In this document: positions 1 to 8,061 of the stretch, in pieces | Layout: each line of letters begins with the position of its first letter | Position numbering within the stretch: the stretch's first letter is position 1 | Origin: Natronospirillum sp965602035 | Lineage (GTDB): Bacteria > Pseudomonadota > Gammaproteobacteria > Pseudomonadales > Natronospirillaceae | Direction: 5' to 3' | DNA length: 64,000 nucleotides | Assembly: GCA_965602035.1 (NCBI GenBank) | Contig: OZ271919.1 | Span: 2,976,001-3,040,000, forward strand | Notes under the pieces: generated by a model | Database searches by the model: none | Told to the model about the DNA's origin: nothing | The model's input: only the letters and a program-made list of their open reading frames with translations | Position numbers and translations under genes: made by a program

Positions 1-17
1 GGTTCAGCCTCTGAGTG

Positions 18-1493
18 CTACTCGGTGAGGTGGCGGGCGTTGAGACCGTATTCATTTCTGAGCATTGCGGCCTGCACGCGGCTCATGCGCTCCTGTTGGC
101 AGTAAAGAATGTACAGGGTCGATCGGTTGAAGTGCCGCGCTGCACGAGGCAGACGATAATAGGGGATTCGCCGGACGCGATGTTGTGATGGAAGCGCCAG
201 AGGTTGTGCTTCGGCTTCCTGTGGCGACCGAATATCAATGAGCTGGCAGGCATCGTTGGCAAGTGCCGACAATGACTTGGCGGCAATGCCTTCGGCCGAT
301 GTTGCCGGTTCCGGCCAGACGCCGTCGATGGGCAGCCGCTGTGCCCGTTCGAGCGCCCTGTCGATGATGTCACCGGACACCTTCTGTTCCGCCTGTTCCA
401 CGGCTTCCAGTGTCACCGCAGCCGAGGGTAAACGGGCTACGGTGCCGCAGTATTCCTGCATACGGGCTGCCATTGCAGCGGTACCGATAGACTCAGCCTG
501 TGAAATGATCGACTGCTTGTCCATGCCAACCAGAGGTCTCAGCACCAGAGCATCGGTGGCCCGGTCGATTACTGCCAGGTTCTGCAGACTCTGGCTCGCT
601 ACCTGGCCGATGGCGTCACCCAGCACCAGTGCGGGAATGTTCCGGCGTGCCGCAACCCGGGCCGCTGCCCGGAGCATCAGCCGTTTCAGCAACACGCCTC
701 GCAGTTTCTCATCAGTGCCCGCACTCAGTTCGTTGGCAACCTGTTGCCAGGGCACGCACAGAAAATACACCCGATGTGAGGCACCGAATCGCCTCCATAG
801 CTGCCGGGCCATTTCGAATACGGCACGGTCCTGGTGCGTATCACCGAAGCTGAAATACAGAAAATGGGTTTTCACGCCCCGGCGCATCATCTGCCAGGCG
901 GCAACCGGAGAATCGAAACCGCCGGAAAACAACGCAACGGCCGGTTCCTGGGTGCCAACGGGGTAGCCACCGATGCCGGGCCAGCGGCGGTAAATCCAGC
1001 GCACTTGTTGTTGCAGTACTTCCACCCGCACCACTTCTTCCGGCGTCTCCAGGTCTACCCGGGCCGATGGTTCTGCCTCCAGCAATCGCGAACCCAGGAA
1101 CGCAGCGAGCTCGCCCGAGCTGAAACTGTGCTGGCCCCGACGTTTTACGTCGACCGCGAAACGGCGATTTTTCAGTGGCTCGCGCCAGTGCGAGACCACT
1201 TCACGGCTGAGTTCCGAAAACGTCGTCAAGTCTCTCGCAGCGACCTGTTCGACCGCATGCACACCCGGCGTGTCTTTTACCCGACAGGCCACCTGTTCCC
1301 AGTCGGGCGTCTGCTCCGCGTCGGTGTTCCGGTGCCAGAGGTCGATCCGGTCCCACTGGCCGCGCAGCCGGATGCCAGGCCACTGCCGGCTCAATACGGT
1401 GCGCAGATTGCGGCGTAGACATCGAACCACGAATTGACGGTATGAGGAGGATTTTACCGTTATTTCCGGGTGTAGCTTGATGCTTAGTGTCAT
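18..1493 (-). CDS. thiI: tRNA 4-thiouridine sulfurtransferase ThiI with rhodanese domain
   Basis: ThiI activates uridine 8 of tRNA with ATP and transfers sulfur to it; in enterobacteria it also feeds sulfur to thiamine thiazole synthesis. The 491-residue protein has a THUMP-type N-terminal half and a PP-loop SGGFDSPVA at residues 190-198. It keeps a conserved cysteine (Cys349, EYCGTV, matching E. coli Cys344) and ends in a rhodanese domain with Cys465 in YILYCQQ, the persulfide-carrying residue. I chose the ATG at 1493 because MTLSIKLHPEITVKS is the family N-terminus; the frame is open 17 codons further upstream. It is divergent from the GGDEF-EAL gene. The family assignment is secure. Confidence 0.96.
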   Translation of the reverse strand: MTLSIKLHPEITVKSSSYRQFVVRCLRRNLRTVLSRQWPGIRLRGQWDRIDLWHRNTDAEQTPDWEQVACRVKDTPGVHAVEQVAARDLTTFSELSREVVSHWREPLKNRRFAVDVKRRGQHSFSSGELAAFLGSRLLEAEPSARVDLETPEEVVRVEVLQQQVRWIYRRWPGIGGYPVGTQEPAVALFSGGFDSPVAAWQMMRRGVKTHFLYFSFGDTHQDRAVFEMARQLWRRFGASHRVYFLCVPWQQVANELSAGTDEKLRGVLLKRLMLRAAARVAARRNIPALVLGDAIGQVASQSLQNLAVIDRATDALVLRPLVGMDKQSIISQAESIGTAAMAARMQEYCGTVARLPSAAVTLEAVEQAEQKVSGDIIDRALERAQRLPIDGVWPEPATSAEGIAAKSLSALANDACQLIDIRSPQEAEAQPLALPSQHRVRRIPYYRLPRAARHFNRSTLYILYCQQERMSRVQAAMLRNEYGLNARHLTE

Positions 1494-1668
1494 ATAACGG
1501 TCATATTCATCTGAAAAATCAGCGTATTTTAGGCCCCCTGTCAAGCGCGTGCAAAGAATGCTGGTGGCTGACCGCAGGGTGAACTATGCTCCGGAGAGGC
1601 GGCCAAAGGTTACATACGTCATTAAGGGCCGCCAGGGAACAATCAACTGCAGGGAGCGGGACAGCGCA

Positions 1669-3339
1669 GTGAAGCCTGACCAACTCATACGGGCACCCGG
1701 TCCGTTCCAGCGCCTGCCGGCATACAGCCGGTCATTGCTCCGTATTGCCACGCTGGCGGTCCTGCTGGCTCTGGGGACAATCCTCGTCTACATGACCGGT
1801 GGCACCGGATATGCCTTCCCCTACGTGATGCTCGTGCCGGCGGTGCTGGCTGCTGCGTGGTTCGGGCTGCTGCCCGCACTGGCGGCCGGCGCGGTTGCGG
1901 GCCTGCTGGTAGGCCCTCTGATGCCCCTTGATGTCGGGGCAGACATTGCCCAGCCCACCGGGAACTGGGTGGCCCGGTTGCTGCTGTATTTGCTGATCAG
2001 CGGCTTTGCCGGTCTGTTGTTCCAGCGTCTTCAGCTCAGTAATGACGCGCATTTACAGGCTCTGAGAACGGACAGCCGCTCGGGCCTGCCCAACACCTCG
2101 GCACTGGAAGAAGATCTGGCTGAGCTCCTGCAACGGCGCCCTGCTGACGCGGAAACCGGTGCCCCGGTCGCCCTGGTGTTTGTCCGGGTGCTGGATCTGG
2201 CCGATATTCTCGAAGCGTTTGGGCCGGATGCGTCCGATCAGGTGGTCGTTCACCTTGCGGGGCGTATTCGCGACCGGGCTGCACCCATCCATGACGTGTA
2301 TCGTTTCAGTGGTTCCGAACTGTTGATTCTGGCGCCACTCGATGCGGAACACGACATCGAGGCGCTGATCGGCGCCGTACGTGCCATCGGTGAGGAACCA
2401 CTGGATGTGCGTGAGGTGCCGGTCAGGGTGCAACTGGCCACGGGCAGCCATGTATCCACCGCCGGAATTCCCAGCCCCGATGACCTCATTCGACGGGCCC
2501 GAACCGCGTTGTTCGCTGCCATTGAAGAAGCTGAGTTCTACCGGGCGTATGACCCGGTGTATGAATCCCGCACACGGCAGCGGGTGCAACTGATTGCCCA
2601 GGTCCGTTCCGGGCTGTCAGAACGCCAGTTTGAGCTTTATTATCAACCACGAATTCGTCTCGACGATATGCAGCCGACGGGTGCCGAGGCATTGATCCGG
2701 TGGCATGGCATGGATGGTCGGCTGATTCTGCCGGGGCATTTCATGCCCAAGGTCGAAGAGACGTCACTGATCGCGCAGGTCACGCGCTTTGTGGTTACCC
2801 AGGCCAGCGAGTTTCTTCGTCTGCATCCGGAGGAGTCAGCCAGTGTCAATTTTGCCGTGCGGAATCTGCAGGACCACGCCTTATTGAATGATCTGCCCCG
2901 GATCATGGAGCGGGCCGGAGTCGCGCCCTCCCGGCTCGATATCGAAATTACCGAGCGCGCGCTGATCCGTAACCCGAACGAAGTCCGGGCGGTGCTTCGC
3001 GATTTACGCGAACAGGGATTCGGCATCAGTATCGACGATTTCGGCACCGGCTATTCATCGTTCGAGTATCTGACGCGTCTGCCCATATCCGGGCTGAAAA
3101 TTGACCGCACTTTTGTAGTGGGGCTCGGGGCTGATCCGGCCGCAGCCGACATCCTCCGCTGCCTGGTGGGCATGTCCCATGCTTTGGGACTGGAGACCAC
3201 CATCGAGGGTATCGAAACCGAGCGTCAGCGTGACATCGTGCAGGACATCGGCGGAGAATTCGCCCAGGGCTTTCATTTCGCCCGACCCATGCCGGCTGAA
3301 CAGTACGCGGCCTGGCTGGAAGAAATGAGAACCACCTGA
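1669..3339 (+). CDS. Membrane-anchored degenerate-GGDEF / EAL protein (probable c-di-GMP phosphodiesterase)
   Basis: About 556 residues from the GTG at 1669, which has AGGGAG 12 bases upstream; the frame is open back to 1549. Roughly residues 20-125 are hydrophobic and resemble the four-helix DUF4118/KdpD-type sensor region. The following GGDEF-like domain has SGSEL where the GGDEF signature should be, so cyclase activity is unlikely. The EAL domain (about 305-550) keeps EALIRW, the Asn of the VNF stretch, EITE, DDFGTGYSS, LKIDR, EGIE and the late Gln, so phosphodiesterase activity is plausible. It stands alone, divergent from thiI. The domain calls are firm; the signal it senses is unknown. 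Confidence 0.88.
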   Translation: MKPDQLIRAPGPFQRLPAYSRSLLRIATLAVLLALGTILVYMTGGTGYAFPYVMLVPAVLAAAWFGLLPALAAGAVAGLLVGPLMPLDVGADIAQPTGNWVARLLLYLLISGFAGLLFQRLQLSNDAHLQALRTDSRSGLPNTSALEEDLAELLQRRPADAETGAPVALVFVRVLDLADILEAFGPDASDQVVVHLAGRIRDRAAPIHDVYRFSGSELLILAPLDAEHDIEALIGAVRAIGEEPLDVREVPVRVQLATGSHVSTAGIPSPDDLIRRARTALFAAIEEAEFYRAYDPVYESRTRQRVQLIAQVRSGLSERQFELYYQPRIRLDDMQPTGAEALIRWHGMDGRLILPGHFMPKVEETSLIAQVTRFVVTQASEFLRLHPEESASVNFAVRNLQDHALLNDLPRIMERAGVAPSRLDIEITERALIRNPNEVRAVLRDLREQGFGISIDDFGTGYSSFEYLTRLPISGLKIDRTFVVGLGADPAAADILRCLVGMSHALGLETTIEGIETERQRDIVQDIGGEFAQGFHFARPMPAEQYAAWLEEMRTT

Positions 3340-3400
3340 GGGGCACGTCTGTAAACTGTTGGGCCAGCCCTGACGGCGTTTATGGATCGGCCCTCTTCGT

Positions 3401-4387
3401 CTATAGATCGAGCACCAGTTTTTCACTTTTCGAGCGCGAACAGCAGGGCGTGAACTGGTCATTGGCCGCGTGCTCGTCATCGTCCATGAACAGGTCCCTG
3501 TGGTCCGGCTCACCCTCCAGAACGCGCGTCAGGCAGGTACCACACACACCCTGTTCGCACGACGTGGGAATGAATACACCGGCTTCGTCGAGCACCTCGA
3601 ACACGGTCTGATCGGCAGGAATGCGATACTGCTCGCCCGAGCTGGCCAGTTCCACGGTGAAGCTGCCATCATCACTGGTATCGATATCCGCACCGGCGAA
3701 ATACTCGCTGCGGATACGCGATTTCTCCCAGCCTCGATCCACGAACGCCTGAGTTACGGCGTCAATGAAGCCAGACGGGCCGCACACGTAGACTTCTTTC
3801 TCCGGGTCCGGTTCCGGAACCAGTTGTGGCAACTGTGCACGGAAGCGAAGCGTTTCATCGCCGTCGCTCAGGTAGTACTGCGTTACTTCGCTGAATCCGG
3901 TCTGCTCAATCTCGTTCCGGAAGGCAATTCTGTCCGCGGAGCGGGCACCGTAATGGAGCCTGAACGGGTGGTTCCGGCGGTGCAACGCATGCGCCATGGC
4001 CAGAATCGGCGTAATGCCTATACCTCCGGCAAACAGCAGGCGTTCGCCAGATTGCTCAGTGTTGAGCTCAAAATGATTGCGCGGTGCGCTGATCAGGAGC
4101 AGGTCGCCCTCGTTCACGTTGTCATGCATGGCAACCGACCCACCTCGGGACTCGGGTTCGCGGAGCACCGCAATGCGATACTGCGTCCGGTTGTCGCCCG
4201 GTGTACTCAGCGAATACTGCCGTACCAGACCATCTGCCACCCGTATGTCAATATGGGCACCGGGCGAGAATTCGGGGAGTTCACGCCCATGTGGGTCTTC
4301 CAGCAGAAAGCTGACAATGTCCGTGGCTTCCTGCTTTTTTTCTGCTACTCGCACGAGCAGTGTGAACGTGGCATCGATCTGGCTCAT
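3401..4387 (-). CDS. vanB: Vanillate O-demethylase reductase subunit VanB
   Basis: VanB passes electrons from NAD(P)H to the Rieske oxygenase VanA for O-demethylation of vanillate to protocatechuate. The 328-residue protein has the phthalate-dioxygenase-reductase order: a flavin domain with RQYSLST, a nucleotide domain with GGIGITPILAMA, and a C-terminal plant-type [2Fe-2S] domain with Cys277, 282, 285 and 315. The ribosome site AGAGG precedes the ATG by six bases. It follows vanA by 80 bases that contain a perfect stem-loop. It looks intact even though vanA is frameshifted. A related aromatic-ring demethylase reductase is the only real alternative. Confidence 0.92.
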   Translation of the reverse strand: MSQIDATFTLLVRVAEKKQEATDIVSFLLEDPHGRELPEFSPGAHIDIRVADGLVRQYSLSTPGDNRTQYRIAVLREPESRGGSVAMHDNVNEGDLLLISAPRNHFELNTEQSGERLLFAGGIGITPILAMAHALHRRNHPFRLHYGARSADRIAFRNEIEQTGFSEVTQYYLSDGDETLRFRAQLPQLVPEPDPEKEVYVCGPSGFIDAVTQAFVDRGWEKSRIRSEYFAGADIDTSDDGSFTVELASSGEQYRIPADQTVFEVLDEAGVFIPTSCEQGVCGTCLTRVLEGEPDHRDLFMDDDEHAANDQFTPCCSRSKSEKLVLDL

Positions 4388-4407
4388 AGGGTACCTCTGG
4401 TGGCAGG

Positions 4408-4437
4408 CAGCGGTTGCCCGGCGTCAGGCAACCGCTG
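4408..4437. repeat. Perfect 11-bp stem-loop between vanA and vanB
   Basis: CAGCGGTTGCC (4408-4418) and GGCAACCGCTG (4427-4437) are perfect inverted arms with an 8-base loop. There is no T-run on the vanA-vanB (minus) strand, so it is not a classical terminator. It may stabilise or process the intercistronic mRNA. Confidence 0.6.
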
Positions 4438-4467
4438 TTGTTACGGGCTTTCGTTGGTATCGACTGT

Positions 4468-5519
4468 TCAGCTCGCTTTGTCGACCGCGGCGTTTGCTTC
4501 TTCTTTCAGAATACGGTCGATGATGCGGCGCGATTGCACCCCGCCACCGTCAATATTGAGTTTCAGCAACTGGCGGTCCGGGTTGGCGAGAATATTGCGC
4601 TGCTGGGCTTCCAGCATTTCCAGGTCTTCCGAGAAGATCTGGCCCTGTCCCTCACGAATCCGGTCAGTGAGCGCCTCGTCCTCCGGCTTGAAGTTCCGGG
4701 CCATGCCCCAGAAGTACCAGTGCGAGGTTTCCGTTTCCGGCGTTATGAAATCCACCACAATGCTGGAGGCCTTCTTGTCGGCCGGCGCATCGAAGCCGCC
4801 ATGGCCTGCCAGCGCGACACCCACATCAATGTGCACATTGCTCGGCGGCGTGAACCGGCAGACCTGCCAGCGGTCCACGGCTGATCCGTTGGCAGGCCGT
4901 TGCCTTCCAGGGCGTTCTGCCAGAACGGGGGCGCGGGGATGGCTTCCATCTGCCGCTCGGTAATCACCATGTCACCCTCACCCTTATAGGTTTTGGGCGC
5001 CGCTTCCTCTATCTCGGGCTGGCCGATACTGCTCGCGTGCACATAGGTCTCGTGGGTCAGGTCCATCAGGTTATCGATCATCAGCCGATAGTCGCAGTTG
5101 ATGTGGTAGAGTCCGCCACCATACGCCCACTCCGGGCTCTCGGCCCAGTGGAGGTGGGGTATGCTGTCAGGGTCGGCTTTTTCCGGATCGCCCGGCCACA
5201 CCCAGACAAACCCGTGGCGCTCTTCCACTGGGTACGCCCGAATGCTGGGGAAACCCTTCACACGCTGGCCGGGCATGTCCTGACATTTGCCGTCGCAGCC
5301 CATCACCAGGCCGTGATAGCCGCAGACCAACTGACCATCGCGGACGAATCCCAATGACAGCGGCGCACCGCGGTGTGGACAGAAGTCTTCTACCGCTGCC
5401 ACCTTGCCTTCGTCGCCGCGGAAGAAGACGATGGGTTCATTGCAGATACGGCGGCCCAGTGGCTTGCCGTCAATCTCGTCGGGTGTACAGGCAACATACC
5501 AGGTATTCTTCGGGAACAT
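4468..5519 (-). pseudogene. vanA: Vanillate O-demethylase oxygenase VanA, broken by a one-base frameshift
   Basis: VanA is the terminal Rieske non-heme iron oxygenase for vanillate. The N-terminal part reads from an ATG at 5519 (MFPKNTWYVAC, AGGAGG 8 bases upstream) with the Rieske ligands CPHR...CGYH and the iron site DLTHETYVH. After LPTDQP the frame shifts. The C-terminal part (VDRWQVCRFTPP to the stop at 4468) continues in another frame from about 4878. Adding one base between 4878 and 4879 restores one protein of about 350 residues, normal for VanA, with no residues missing. Everything else is conserved and vanB and vanR are intact, so this is either a very recent mutation or a sequencing error. 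Confidence 0.88.
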
Positions 5520-5560
5520 GACGTGCACCTCCTGTCGGTGTCGGGTTTATTTTTCATGTT

Positions 5561-5570
5561 ATGGATCCAA
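5561..5570. promoter_or_regulatory. VanR operator O1, vanA side
   Basis: ATGGATCCAA matches most of the palindrome ATTGGATCCAAT described for Caulobacter VanR. It lies 42 bases upstream of the vanA ATG and directly downstream of a candidate vanA -10 box, where bound repressor would block transcription. Confidence 0.72.
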
Positions 5571-5571
5571 A

Positions 5572-5599
5572 AATATACTAATGGCAGGATAAATAGCAA
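5572..5599 (-). promoter_or_regulatory. Candidate vanA promoter
   Basis: On the minus strand TTGCTA (5599-5594) is followed after 16 bases by TATATT (5577-5572). The whole interval is AT-rich. Operator O1 abuts the -10 element. Confidence 0.5.
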
Positions 5600-5619
5600 A
5601 TAAAATCCAATAATCACTA

Positions 5620-5634
5620 TATAATGGATCCAAT
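5620..5634 (+). promoter_or_regulatory. vanR -10 box overlapping VanR operator O2
   Basis: A perfect TATAAT (5620-5625) overlaps ATGGATCCAAT (5624-5634), the second VanR-type operator, 42 bases upstream of the vanR ATG. The two operator centres are 63 bp apart, about six helical turns on the same face. A half-site ATCCAAT lies between them near 5605-5611. This suggests autoregulation of vanR and co-repression of vanA. The -35 element for vanR is poor. Confidence 0.68.
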
Positions 5635-5675
5635 ATGAAAGTCATGCAGAACACTGCGGCAGTAAGGAGGCGCTA

Positions 5676-6362
5676 ATGTCCAAAGTGAGTACGGGGGCGG
5701 TAACAGAGTTGCGGCGACGTATCAGTGGTGGCGATTACGCCCCCGGAGTGCGTCTCACTGAGGTTGAAGTAGCACGTGACCTGGGCGTGTCCAGAACACC
5801 CGTGCGGCTGGCATTCCGGACTCTGGAACAGGAGGGGTTGCTGCAGCGCAGTGGCGGTCGGGGCTACCTGGTGCGTGAATTCAGTCAGGATGACGTGCTT
5901 TGCGGGCTCGAGGTGCGGGGCGTGCTTGAAGGGCTGGCGGCACGGCGGCTGGCCGAGCGAGGTCTGTCACCGGAAGTTAAAACGCGTCTGGATGCCTGCC
6001 TGGAAACCGGAGATCGCTTGTTCGAGCAATGCTCACCGGAGACACTCGATATTGATGAGTGGAGTGCACTCAACCAGCGTTTCCATACGATCATTGTGGA
6101 GGCTGCAGGCAGCGCGGTTATTCATGATGCCATCGCGCGCAACAATCACCTGCCGTTTGCGTCGTCAGACTCCATCATCATTGACCCTGAAGCAATGGAC
6201 CGGGAGTATCACAAACTGCAACTTGCGCAGTGGCAGCACAAGCTGATCGTTCAGGCGCTGCGCGCCGGCGAGGGAGCACGAGCGGAATCCCTGATGCGTG
6301 AACACGCCAATATCGGCGTCCGATACGGGCACCTCTTTGGTCTCAAACCGCTTACGGACTGA
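5676..6362 (+). CDS. vanR: GntR-family (FadR/FCD) regulator VanR
   Basis: A 228-residue repressor expected to release the van operators when vanillate is present. The N-terminal winged helix contains the GntR signature GVRLTEVEVARDLGVSRTPVRLAF; the C-terminal all-helical FCD domain starts near residue 75. A strong GGAGG precedes the ATG at 5676. The assignment to VanR rests on divergence from vanAB and the two GGATCC-centred operators between them. Its 3' end overlaps the convergent cydC by 11 bp, leaving no terminator between the two units. Confidence 0.88.
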   Translation: MSKVSTGAVTELRRRISGGDYAPGVRLTEVEVARDLGVSRTPVRLAFRTLEQEGLLQRSGGRGYLVREFSQDDVLCGLEVRGVLEGLAARRLAERGLSPEVKTRLDACLETGDRLFEQCSPETLDIDEWSALNQRFHTIIVEAAGSAVIHDAIARNNHLPFASSDSIIIDPEAMDREYHKLQLAQWQHKLIVQALRAGEGARAESLMREHANIGVRYGHLFGLKPLTD

Positions 6363-8061
6363 GGCGAAGTGTTCGTTGCATTGGCGGAACGGCCTCGTCA
6401 TCGTGCGCGAGGACCACGACCGTTCGCCTGAGAAGCCAGGTGCCCAGGCGCTCGATAATGTCGCTTCGGGTTCCGGGGTCAACACCGGTAAAGGGTTCAT
6501 CCAGAATCAACAGCGCCGGGTCCGTGAGCAGAACCCGGGCCAGCGCCAGCCGTCGAACTTCACCACCGGAAAAACGCGTACCGAATTCGCCCACCTGTGT
6601 GTCGAGTCCATCGGGCAACGCCCGGATGCGATCGCCCAGGGCAACCTGATCCAGTGCCCACCAGAGGCGATCGTCTGAGGCGTCCGGGTCGCCCAGTAGC
6701 AGGTTGACACCAATACTGTCATTGAACAGATCCGAGGCCTGGGTCAGATAACCGACCTGTCGGGTCCAGTGTGGCGGCGGCCAGCCGGACGCGGGGAGGT
6801 CGTGGCCACCGATGCGGATTGTCCCGGCCGACGGTGCGGTCAGGCCGGCGAGAATATCGGCCAGTGAGGATTTGCCCGATCCGGATGGGCCGATGACGGC
6901 CAGTTGATCACCTGGCGCCAGATGGAATGACAGGGGTGACAGCACCGCCAGTGATAACCCGGTGCTGTCACTGGTGGTCAACTCGATGGCACGGAGCTCG
7001 ATCGCTTGGTCCGCAGCCGCCGCGGAAGGGCGGGTGCGCGTTTCAGGGGTGGTGGAGCGGTGGTTGCCGGAGGAAGCCACGGATGCCAGTGTATTCAGGC
7101 GTTGCGCCGCGCCCAGGGTCTGCCCGTAGGTACTGGCCGCCCCGGCCAGTGGCCCCAGAACCTCGTTTAACGCCAGCACGGCAAAGGGCAGCATGACGGC
7201 TACGGGGCCACTGAGCTGGCCCTCTGCCGAGGCGGCAAGGCACACTGCCAGCGTACCTGCTACCATCAACTGGAGGTTCAGGGTAGCCTGTGCTTCGGCT
7301 CGACCGATGCGCGCATCAACCCGGTTTTCCCGGTCGCGCCGCTCCGAGATGTGGCCGCGGATAATTTCCAGATGTGCAGGCCAGTGGCCGCCTGCCAGCA
7401 ATTCACCGAGTCCGTGCAGACTGTCTGTCACTTCCGCACGCAACTGCTCAGATTGATGCGCCAGTGCCCGCCCGGAGCTTCGTGTCGCCAGAGCGAGGTG
7501 AACCGTCACCTGCCATACCAGCACCCACCACCAGATCAGGAGTAACGTGCCCCATAACGGGATAAACCAGGCGACCAGGCCAGCGACCAGTGTGCCGGCA
7601 GCGAGAGCGACCACCGGCGGTGCCAGCAACCGCAGGTATAGGGCATTCAGAGCATCAATGTCGGCTGTCAGGCGGTTCAGCCACTCTGTTGCCCTCAGGC
7701 GATGACGTACATCCCGGCCAAGGCCGGTAAGCTGTTCAAACACCGTCATCCGCAGTGTGGCCAATAGCCGCAAAACTGTATCGTGATTCAGCACCCGCTC
7801 GAGGTAACGCGACACCGTACGCGCCAGCGCGAAAAAGCGGATACCTGCGCCCGGCACGTAGATTCCCAGTGTTGCAGCGGCACCGGCTGCCCAGAGCAGT
7901 GCGGTAACGCCGGTGGCGGTGATGAACCAGCCGGACAGGGTCAGCAGTCCGATCACCGACGCGGCGGTCAGCCACATCAGGCCAAGTCCGACCAGCAGGC
8001 GCCGCCTTGATTGCCGCAGCACGCGCAGCCAGGGGGCCCAGGTTTGTCGATCAGTCCGCAT
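6352..8061 (-). CDS. cydC: Heterodimeric ABC exporter subunit CydC
   Basis: CydC pairs with CydD in the inner membrane to export reduced thiols (glutathione, cysteine) and/or handle heme, and is needed to assemble cytochrome bd. The 569-residue half-transporter has a six-helix membrane domain followed by an ATPase with Walker A GPSGSGKSS, signature FSGGEVRRLALARVLL and Walker B LLILDEPFTGVD. I chose the ATG at 8061, which overlaps the cydD stop by 11 bases; an in-frame ATG also exists at 8079. It is the last gene of the cioA-cioB-cydD-cydC operon. Confidence 0.94.
   Translation of the reverse strand: MRTDRQTWAPWLRVLRQSRRRLLVGLGLMWLTAASVIGLLTLSGWFITATGVTALLWAAGAAATLGIYVPGAGIRFFALARTVSRYLERVLNHDTVLRLLATLRMTVFEQLTGLGRDVRHRLRATEWLNRLTADIDALNALYLRLLAPPVVALAAGTLVAGLVAWFIPLWGTLLLIWWWVLVWQVTVHLALATRSSGRALAHQSEQLRAEVTDSLHGLGELLAGGHWPAHLEIIRGHISERRDRENRVDARIGRAEAQATLNLQLMVAGTLAVCLAASAEGQLSGPVAVMLPFAVLALNEVLGPLAGAASTYGQTLGAAQRLNTLASVASSGNHRSTTPETRTRPSAAAADQAIELRAIELTTSDSTGLSLAVLSPLSFHLAPGDQLAVIGPSGSGKSSLADILAGLTAPSAGTIRIGGHDLPASGWPPPHWTRQVGYLTQASDLFNDSIGVNLLLGDPDASDDRLWWALDQVALGDRIRALPDGLDTQVGEFGTRFSGGEVRRLALARVLLTDPALLILDEPFTGVDPGTRSDIIERLGTWLLRRTVVVLAHDDEAVPPMQRTLRLSP

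Noticed and set aside
3470..4963. 497-codon plus-strand open frame
   Set aside because: It lies antisense to vanB and vanA, has no recognisable domains, and its composition follows from GC-rich third positions of the real genes.
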